A DNA stretch of 64,000 nucleotides from Sulfolobus sp. S-194. Its GTDB lineage: Archaea; Thermoproteota; Thermoprotei_A; Sulfolobales; Sulfolobaceae. Location: contig NZ_CP035730.1 of assembly GCF_012222305.1 (NCBI RefSeq), forward strand, positions 868,001 to 932,000, read 5' to 3'. The notes beneath the pieces were generated by a model, which was not told the origin of the DNA, ran no database searches, and saw only the letters and a list, made by a program, of their open reading frames with translations. Below, in pieces: positions 58,650 to 64,000 of the stretch; the stretch's first letter is position 1, and the number at the start of each line of letters is the position of its first letter. The translations under genes and the position numbers were made by a program.

Positions 58650-59219
58650 ATGCTAAGTATCACCCTCACAGTAAATAAACTTTCAGCACTATCGTATTTA
58701 TCAAGTGTTAAGGTACTTGAAAATTTTAAGATAAAAGTACTTAATGAGTACGAAGTTGAGATCGATGATAAAAAGTATAATATAAAAAAGAAGACTAGTT
58801 TAACAGAAGTTATATACAGTTTTGAGAAAAACTCTCTCTTTGGTAGAAAGAATATGTACTTAAAATTCTCTATCTTACCTAGAAAAGATGGAGTAACTAT
58901 TTCTATTGATGGAGATAATAAGCTTCTTGAAAGATTTGATGAAAAAAGTTTTATAAATGGTATAATGGTTGAAGATGCAGAGAATGTAGCGTCTTCTAAA
59001 ACGTTAATGACTTTAAGGGTAAAAAGAGATGATATAAGTGAAGTTATAAATATGGCATTAAGTAAAAGTATAAACTCTACCTTACTTTTATGGTTATCAT
59101 CGGAAAATAAATACGTGAGGATGAAAATTAAGAACGGAGAACTAGTGGAAAAGGTAGGAGAATTCTCTATTCTTGGAGAAAATGTTGACGTTCTAATCAA
59201 ACAATTAGCAGCAACTTAG
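58650..59219 (+). CDS. Conserved hypothetical protein
   Basis: 189 residues, not recognised. Soluble, mostly beta strands with two helices. The N-terminal half has alternating strands (EYEVEIDDKKYNIKKKTSLTEVIYSF, MYLKFSILPRKDGVTISIDGD). A middle helix (NMALSKSINSTLLLWLSSE) and a C-terminal helix end in LIKQLAAT. The plus strand is chosen over an equally long minus-strand frame (58622-59200), because that one is Ser/Ile/Leu-rich without charged structure and lacks a promoter. Confidence 0.65.
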   Translation: MLSITLTVNKLSALSYLSSVKVLENFKIKVLNEYEVEIDDKKYNIKKKTSLTEVIYSFEKNSLFGRKNMYLKFSILPRKDGVTISIDGDNKLLERFDEKSFINGIMVEDAENVASSKTLMTLRVKRDDISEVINMALSKSINSTLLLWLSSENKYVRMKIKNGELVEKVGEFSILGENVDVLIKQLAAT

Positions 59220-59485
59220 TACATCCCTCCCCACCTCGTGAAATTTGTTATTTAAAATATCTCTATTACCTTTTAAGGAATTTTTGAAATAAACCATCAA
59301 TTTTATAATCTCACTCTTCACTTAATATAGTTTTCACAATAATACTTAAAAACTTTTTAAAAAACTCATCAATGATATTATACACTATTTATAATTATTG
59401 AATTAAATCGAACGTAATTTTACTATATTGTTTAACAAATCATAAAAAAGGGTAAGTGAGATTAACATGAGTTAATTTTATAATC

Positions 59486-59710
59486 TCATCTCTTCCACAA
59501 GGTTTTACCTTTTTCTCTTATTTCAATAACCCTATGCAGGGGGATTACAGTTTCACTGTCATTTAAGTAGACATAATAGTTATCTATTCTTTCAATATTT
59601 GAAAAGGGAATCTCACTTATTCCCTTAACTCTATCTCTAATTATTAAGTAAATCTCACTTACATCCTTGCGAGTGTAAAAAATCTTGTTGATAGCATCCT
59701 TTATTCGCAT
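59486..59710 (-). CDS. DUF504/MJ1316-family protein
   Basis: 74 residues matching the DUF504 (UPF0248, MJ1316-like) family: N-terminal [15 protein letters not shown], a central strand pair, and the typical ending [20 protein letters not shown] (family form MIPYHRI-x-IR). The domain is thought to recognise RNA ends or cyclic phosphates in eukaryotic relatives. Length is normal for the archaeal family (about 75-85). It is preceded on the same strand by the nitroreductase gene, five bases away, probably one transcript. Confidence 0.85.
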   Translation of the reverse strand: MRIKDAINKIFYTRKDVSEIYLIIRDRVKGISEIPFSNIERIDNYYVYLNDSETVIPLHRVIEIREKGKTLWKR

Positions 59711-59715
59711 AAATC

Positions 59716-60270
59716 CTAGTTCTCCTTTATCCTAATTAACATATTGCCCCACTTATTTAGGAACATTACATTCTCCGGATTTTTCACATTCTTCTCTCTA
59801 GGCTTATAATTAGGATCTGGGTAGCCTACGGAAAGTAACGTAACTAGGACTTTATTGTCTGGTATTCCTAAGATCTCTTTAGCCTTTTTATTTTCATAAG
59901 CTGCAATCCATCCAACTCCCAAACCTACAGAATATGCTGCTAACACAAAGTACATAGTAGCATTTACGACATCGACCATCCATGTTTCTGGGCTAATATC
60001 TGGCTCAGCCACTACAGCTATGCCTATAGGTGCTAAAGCTATATGTGAAGCCCCTTTATGTAAAGTGGAAAGTTTCTTTTTTATCTCCTCATCTGTTATG
60101 ATGATAAATTTCCAAGGTTCATTATTCATTGAATTTGGTGCATGATTAGCTACATATATTAATTGTTTTATTAACTCTAGATCTACAGGTTTTTGTTGAA
60201 AACTTCTCACACTTCTTCTCTTTATTAGAAACTCAAGAATGTCGTTCATATCGTTAATTTTCCAATCCAT
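59716..60270 (-). CDS. Nitroreductase-family FMN oxidoreductase
   Basis: 184 residues. Typical nitroreductase features: [17 protein letters not shown] near residue 11 (FMN phosphate-binding Arg cluster), [16 protein letters not shown] near 37 (Asn and Pro-Trp substrate loop), [10 protein letters not shown] near 115 and a final LLSVGYPD near 145. It probably binds FMN as a dimer and reduces nitro compounds, quinones or an unknown flavin-linked substrate with NAD(P)H. The DUF504 gene follows five bases downstream. The promoter is shared divergently with the gene at 60320. Confidence 0.88.
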   Translation of the reverse strand: MDWKINDMNDILEFLIKRRSVRSFQQKPVDLELIKQLIYVANHAPNSMNNEPWKFIIITDEEIKKKLSTLHKGASHIALAPIGIAVVAEPDISPETWMVDVVNATMYFVLAAYSVGLGVGWIAAYENKKAKEILGIPDNKVLVTLLSVGYPDPNYKPREKNVKNPENVMFLNKWGNMLIRIKEN

Positions 60271-60290
60271 CTTAAGAATTTAACTAAAGA

Positions 60291-60300
60291 GTTTTAAACT
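60291..60300 (+). promoter_or_regulatory. TATA box of the PEP/pyruvate-binding domain gene
   Basis: gttttaaact is centred 25 bases before the ATG at 60320, leaderless spacing, within the 49-base divergent gap to the nitroreductase gene. Confidence 0.45.
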
Positions 60301-60319
60301 AAAAATCAAATGCTTAAAT

Positions 60320-61249
60320 ATGAATTATACATACAAGCTAGACGAAATTAACCTAAATATGATATCAGTAGTAGGAAGGAAGAGTGCTTACTTAGGAGAA
60401 CTATATAAAATGGGATTTGATATACCGTCTGGATTTGTTATTTCATCAATAGGAGTTAACGAAATACTAAAGGATATTCAATCAGATATAAATTCAATTT
60501 TATCATCAGTGAATTTAAATAATCAGACTGATTTAGAAAAGAAAAGTAGGGTTATCAGAAGTCTGATTTTAAATTCTAGAATAAAAGAAGAAATAGAGGA
60601 AGAAATTTTAGAGAGATTTAATTCTTTAAATTCTAAGTACGTAGCAGTAAGAGCTACTGTAACTTCTCCTTTAAGTGGGACTAGTTTTGCTGGAGAATAT
60701 GAAACAGACCTCTTTGTAACCAAAGATACTTTAATAGAGAGTGTGAAAAAGGTAATAGCTTCTTATTATAGTCCTAGGGCTATAGCGTATAGGCTTTTAA
60801 ATCAAGATAGTTCTGGCATAGCAATTCTCGTTCAGAATATGATAAATCCTACAGTTGCTGGAACAGCATTTTCGTTGCATCCTTTAACAGAAGAAACTGG
60901 TTATGTGTTTATAGAATCTGCATTCGGCTTAGGGGAGAGTGTTACAAAAGGACTTGTAACTCCAGATCAATATATTATAAGTAAAGCTACAAGGAGTTTA
61001 GTTTCAAAGAGAATATCAAAAAAAGTTGTTAAACTCGTTTATGACTATGGAGAAAAAAGAATAAAGACGATTGAGATACAAGAAGATTCCGAAAGTTTAA
61101 AGGAAAGAGATGCTGTTAGAGTTGCAAATATGACAATAGCTGTAGAGGAAATATTCAAAAGGAACGTAAACATTGAATGGGCTATTGATGGAAATAAGCT
61201 TTATTTACTAGAAGTTAGAGGTGTAAGAAAAATTTACCCAGAAGTTTAA
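60320..61249 (+). CDS. Stand-alone PEP synthase/PPDK N-terminal ATP-binding domain
   Basis: 309 residues that match only the N-terminal, ATP-grasp part of phosphoenolpyruvate synthase: VGRKSAYLGELYKMGFDIPSGFVI near residue 18, AVRATVTSPLSGTSFAGEYET near 112 (family form AVRSSA), VQNMINPTVAGTAFSLHPLTE near 170, and a final NIEWAIDGNKLYLLEVR near 288. The swivelling phospho-His domain and the C-terminal PEP/pyruvate TIM barrel are absent (full enzymes are about 780-900). It may use ATP to phosphorylate another protein or act with a partner, or it may be a relic. Confidence 0.82.
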   Translation: MNYTYKLDEINLNMISVVGRKSAYLGELYKMGFDIPSGFVISSIGVNEILKDIQSDINSILSSVNLNNQTDLEKKSRVIRSLILNSRIKEEIEEEILERFNSLNSKYVAVRATVTSPLSGTSFAGEYETDLFVTKDTLIESVKKVIASYYSPRAIAYRLLNQDSSGIAILVQNMINPTVAGTAFSLHPLTEETGYVFIESAFGLGESVTKGLVTPDQYIISKATRSLVSKRISKKVVKLVYDYGEKRIKTIEIQEDSESLKERDAVRVANMTIAVEEIFKRNVNIEWAIDGNKLYLLEVRGVRKIYPEV

Positions 61250-61485
61250 TCTTTATTTATTTTATAACATTCTTCAATTTCAGTTAAGGCATAAAGTCTT
61301 TCTCTAGCATCTTCTAAGCAAGGTAAAACCTTTATAAGTCCCATTTCTTTCAACTCCTTTAATGCGTAACGTAAAGTTCTAGTTGAAAGTCCAGTTATTT
61401 CTTTCAACTCTTTAAACTTAACAATCTTACGACTAGATATTATCTCAAGAACGAGTTTGGTTGAAGGGGAAAGTCTTTTCATCAA
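61246..61485 (-). CDS. Small winged-helix transcription regulator
   Basis: 79 residues, a compact winged helix-turn-helix: LSPSTKLVLEIISSRKIVKF (helix 1), KELKEITGLSTRTLRYALKELKEMGLIKVLPC (HTH with recognition helix TRTLRYALKEL), then a wing (DARERLYALTEIE). It resembles MarR/ArsR-type regulators without an effector domain. The ATG follows a second in-frame ATG; either is possible. It overlaps the end of the PEP-binding-domain gene by four bases, convergently. It may control the neighbours, but no operator was seen. Confidence 0.75.
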   Translation of the reverse strand: MMKRLSPSTKLVLEIISSRKIVKFKELKEITGLSTRTLRYALKELKEMGLIKVLPCLEDARERLYALTEIEECYKINKD

Positions 61486-61606
61486 AAAGATTTTTGTAAA
61501 ATTTTATCTTAAAACTTTTGATAGATGCAAGAAAATCGAATATTTTATCAACATTTTCTTACATTTAAGCAACACTATATCCCTTTATGCATGGGCTTTA
61601 CAATAT

Positions 61607-62113
61607 CTATTTAATTTTAAATCCATATTCTTTGATATATAATTCTTGATCTATTTCTTCCCACACTATAAAACTATATAATTTTCCGTGAAAACTATTC
61701 TCTATAGTATAAAATAGCAATTGAATTAGGATATTACTTAATGGCCAACTACCTACTATTCCGATTGCTATACTTAAATTAATTGGGATTGGCACTAGAT
61801 AAAGGGCTAAAAGAGGAAGTATAATAAGTAAGAAAGTTACAATTTGTGTTGTATTAGACTCCTTCTTTTGTAGACTCATTTTAGGTTTTACCTTATATTC
61901 TCTAGCTATTCTCAATATTTTAATTGCCTTTAAAAACAAATATTCTCTTACTATTAATAAAATTATTGCAATTATGATTGATGGAATAATAAATGCAATA
62001 AAATTTATAAATACAGAAATAAGTGATAGTATTATAAAAATAATAATAGAAATAAAAAAGATTCTATCTAATTTAAATAATCTTTCTTCATCAGTATAAG
62101 TGGCATGCGACAT
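61607..62113 (-). CDS. Membrane protein following an Opp-type ABC ATPase
   Basis: 168 residues from the ATG at 62113 (MSHATYTDEER), preferred over a TTG at 62128. Four predicted membrane helices: two close together near residues 20-60 and two near 95-145, separated by a basic loop. Not a recognised transporter subunit. It overlaps the end of the ATPase gene by 23 bases, so it is translationally coupled to the peptide-importer operon and may be an accessory part. Confidence 0.6.
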   Translation of the reverse strand: MSHATYTDEERLFKLDRIFFISIIIFIILSLISVFINFIAFIIPSIIIAIILLIVREYLFLKAIKILRIAREYKVKPKMSLQKKESNTTQIVTFLLIILPLLALYLVPIPINLSIAIGIVGSWPLSNILIQLLFYTIENSFHGKLYSFIVWEEIDQELYIKEYGFKIK

Positions 62114-63023
62114 AATGTTCTGGCTCAATTTCCTTTAATTCTGGCTCTTCTTTCCTACATATCTCTTTCCTAAATGGACATCTTGGATATAATGGACAGC
62201 CATTTTCTGGGACCGGTGAATCTGGCTCAGAAAGTTTAGCTTGAATAACGTAACCAGGTTCTGGAATTGGAATTGAGGAAATAAGAGCTTGAGTATATGG
62301 ATGCCTTGGGTTATCAACTATTTGATCTGTTCTTCCATATTCTACTATTTTACCTAAATACATTACATAAATTCTATCGGCAACATAAGCTGCCGTAGCT
62401 AAGTCATGAGTAATCATTAGTATTGAGGTACCTTGATTTTCCCTCAAATTAAGAAAAATATTAAGTATGTCTGCTCTTATAGATACATCTAACATTGATA
62501 CTGGTTCGTCAGCAACTACAAAGTCCGGATTTAAAACAATAGCACGTGCAATTGCAACTCTTTGTAATTGTCCTCCAGATAGTTGTGTAGGATATGCAAT
62601 ACTAAATTGCTCAGGTGGTGATAAGCCGACAGATTTTAAAATATTGTAAACCATTTCTCTTTCTTCTTGTTTGCTTTTAGCTAATTTATGGAGCCTTATT
62701 CCTTCAGCAACTACATCATAAACTCTCAGTCTAATATCAATTGCATCGAAGGGATCTTGATATATGATTTGATTCTTTAATCTAAATTCCTTTAAGTTTT
62801 TTCCCTTTAACTTTGTTATCTCTTTACCATTCCAAAGAATTTTACCATCTGTAGGTTTAATTAACCCTAAAATTGTTTTACCTAATGTTGTTTTTCCACT
62901 CCCAGATTCTCCTACTAAGGCTACAATCTCTTTTTCCCTAACGGATATATTTACATTATCTACTGCACGAACAATTCCTCTTGGCGTTTTATAATAAACT
63001 TTAAGGCTTTTAGTTTCAATCAT
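62091..63023 (-). CDS. Oligopeptide/dipeptide-type ABC importer ATPase (OppF/DppF-like)
   Basis: 310 residues from the ATG at 63023, chosen because gaagtga precedes it by five bases; a start at 63047 would overlap the upstream gene. Walker A GESGSGKTT (near 41), ABC signature LSGGQLQRVAIAR (near 152), Walker B VVADEPVSMLD, H-loop THD. The C-terminal oligo_HPY domain has four cysteines (CPLYPRC, ICRKE, VACHLY), reported in Dpp/Opp ATPases to hold an iron-sulfur cluster. It pairs with the next ATPase to energise peptide or oligosaccharide uptake. Confidence 0.93.
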   Translation of the reverse strand: MIETKSLKVYYKTPRGIVRAVDNVNISVREKEIVALVGESGSGKTTLGKTILGLIKPTDGKILWNGKEITKLKGKNLKEFRLKNQIIYQDPFDAIDIRLRVYDVVAEGIRLHKLAKSKQEEREMVYNILKSVGLSPPEQFSIAYPTQLSGGQLQRVAIARAIVLNPDFVVADEPVSMLDVSIRADILNIFLNLRENQGTSILMITHDLATAAYVADRIYVMYLGKIVEYGRTDQIVDNPRHPYTQALISSIPIPEPGYVIQAKLSEPDSPVPENGCPLYPRCPFRKEICRKEEPELKEIEPEHYVACHLY

Positions 63024-63028
63024 TTTTT

Positions 63029-63994
63029 TCACTTCCTTAAATGACAAGCCACATAATGAGTAGGACTCACATTAATTAATTGAGGTTCTTCTCTCTTACA
63101 TATATCCATGGCTAATGGGCATCTAGGATAAAATCTACATCCTTGTGGTGGATTAACCAGGTCTGGTGGTTCACCTGGAATTCCTTGCAATTTTTCTTTT
63201 CTTTTTCTAATATCTGGGATTGACTTTAGTAATAATTGTGTATATGGATGAAGAGGAGACTTAAACACTTCTTCAGTCCTTCCCATTTCAACAACCTTAC
63301 CAGCGTATAGGATAACAATATAATCACTTATCCCAGCAAGTAGTGCTAAGTCATGAGTTACAAAGATCATGCTAAATTTTCTTTCATTCTTAAGATTTCT
63401 AATAATATTTAGTATCTGAGCTTGAACAATAACGTCCAGAGCTGTAGTAGGTTCATCTGCTATTACTAATTCTGGGTTTAATAGTAAAGCAGTAGCTATA
63501 ATAACTCTCTGTTTTTGTCCTCCAGAAAGTTCAAATGGATATCTGTCTAAAATTTCTAAAGGTAAGTTAACGGCCTTTAATTGATTAACAATCAACTCCA
63601 TAGCTTCTGCCTTACTCATATCTTCATGAGCAAAAATAGTCTCTAAAAGTTGGTCTTTAATTTTATACACTGGATCTAAAACATCCATTGATACTTGTGG
63701 TATCCAACTTATTTTCTTCCATCTAATTTCCTTATTGAAGATTTTTTCATCTATTTTAAGTATATCCTTACCTTCAAATTCTATCTTTCCATCTTTGATT
63801 TCAGCGTTTCTAGGTAAAACTTTGAATATGCTCTGAACAATGGTAGATTTACCAGATCCAGACTCACCAGCAATACCTACAACAGAACCTTTAGGAACAT
63901 CAAAACTTACATCATCAACAGCTTTTACATAACCATCTCTAGTTTTATAATATGTTTTTAATCCTTTTATCGAAAGAATAGCACTATCAATCAT
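63029..63994 (-). CDS. Oligopeptide/dipeptide-type ABC importer ATPase (OppD/DppD-like)
   Basis: 321 residues. Walker A GESGSGKSTIV (near 41), Q-loop WIPQVSMDVLDPV, signature ELSGGQKQRVIIATAL (near 159), Walker B VIADEPTTALDVI and THDLALLAGIS. The C-terminal oligo_HPY domain again has four cysteines (CRFYPRC, ICKRE, VACHLRK). ATPase pairs of this kind occur in Opp/Dpp importers, which in Sulfolobales also carry cellobiose and other sugars, so substrate cannot be told. The permease genes are probably outside the window, upstream of this gene. Confidence 0.93.
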   Translation of the reverse strand: MIDSAILSIKGLKTYYKTRDGYVKAVDDVSFDVPKGSVVGIAGESGSGKSTIVQSIFKVLPRNAEIKDGKIEFEGKDILKIDEKIFNKEIRWKKISWIPQVSMDVLDPVYKIKDQLLETIFAHEDMSKAEAMELIVNQLKAVNLPLEILDRYPFELSGGQKQRVIIATALLLNPELVIADEPTTALDVIVQAQILNIIRNLKNERKFSMIFVTHDLALLAGISDYIVILYAGKVVEMGRTEEVFKSPLHPYTQLLLKSIPDIRKRKEKLQGIPGEPPDLVNPPQGCRFYPRCPLAMDICKREEPQLINVSPTHYVACHLRK

Positions 63995-64000
63995 CTTTAT

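Noticed and set aside
58622-59200. Minus-strand open frame of 192 residues opposite the gene at 58650-59219
   Set aside because: Ser/Ile/Leu-rich low-complexity protein with no motif, no promoter, almost fully antisense to a better-formed gene.

Overview
The window looks like a chromosome segment of a thermoacidophilic crenarchaeon of the order Sulfolobales. It most resembles the Sulfurisphaera (Sulfolobus) tokodaii group. Evidence includes a 7-kDa Sso7d-type chromatin protein, a 12-kDa Sso10a-type winged-helix protein, a thermopsin-family protease, a SoxB/DoxB-type terminal oxidase subunit, archaeal Elp3, PaREP1 and DUF929 proteins. Base composition is AT-rich, and many start codons lie about 25 bases from a TATA box, the leaderless arrangement typical of this group. 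The organism assignment is inference from gene content; no rRNA or tRNA gene was found.

Layout. 0-5.5 kb: end of a cation/proton antiporter, a molybdopterin oxidoreductase, sso7d, an M61 peptidase with a PDZ domain, and a frame-broken PaREP1 gene. 5.5-8.6 kb: a small inverted-repeat (MITE-like) element, an MFS transporter and gene-poor DNA. 8.6-14 kb: an AIM24-like gene and proC on the plus strand, facing a minus-strand operon (FAD/NAD oxidoreductase, PaREP1-like protein, GlcD-type oxidase, NadM). 14-20.7 kb: a secreted protein and an ABC-2-like permease, a metallo-beta-lactamase protein, an Asp/Glu-racemase/AMDase-like protein, a HEPN-like protein, an Sso10a-like protein, an XdhC-like protein and a zinc-ribbon protein. 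20.9-26.2 kb: an ammonium transporter, a decayed transposase and a thermopsin-like surface protein. 26.2-31 kb: a GC-rich, hairpin-dense intergenic block, then tldD/tldE and a drug-exporter-type MFS gene.

31-37.3 kb: a second racemase/AMDase-like paralogue, a glycerophosphodiesterase, a metallophosphoesterase, a hydrolase/thioesterase pair and a second MBL gene. 37.4-43 kb: an orphan SoxB/DoxB-type oxidase subunit I, a candidate C/D-box sRNA, a membrane-anchored small protein, a beta-carbonic-anhydrase-like protein and two tandem paralogous CxxC proteins. 43-49 kb: an m5C RNA methyltransferase with TenA, a DUF929 protein, a membrane-bound protein kinase and a dihydrolipoamide-dehydrogenase-like flavoprotein. 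49-52.5 kb is the most mobile part: a methyltransferase gene broken at a run of nine A's, an IS110-family element with a possible guide-RNA hairpin, another inverted-repeat element, and a vapBC module with a clear palindrome over its promoter. 52.8-64 kb: transporters, Elp3, a HEPN protein, a 2-hydroxyacid dehydrogenase, a nitroreductase, a stand-alone PEP-synthase ATP-binding domain, a small regulator, and two ATPases of an Opp/Dpp ABC importer running off the end.

Most of the window is ordinary housekeeping and transport. The best candidates for undescribed biology are the GC-rich structured block at 26.58-26.71 kb, the IS110 flank at 50.29-50.37 kb, the HEPN-like protein with an R-x4-H motif at 18.4-19.1 kb, the tandem CxxC paralogues at 42.3-43.0 kb, and two frame breaks at A-runs in otherwise well-preserved genes.
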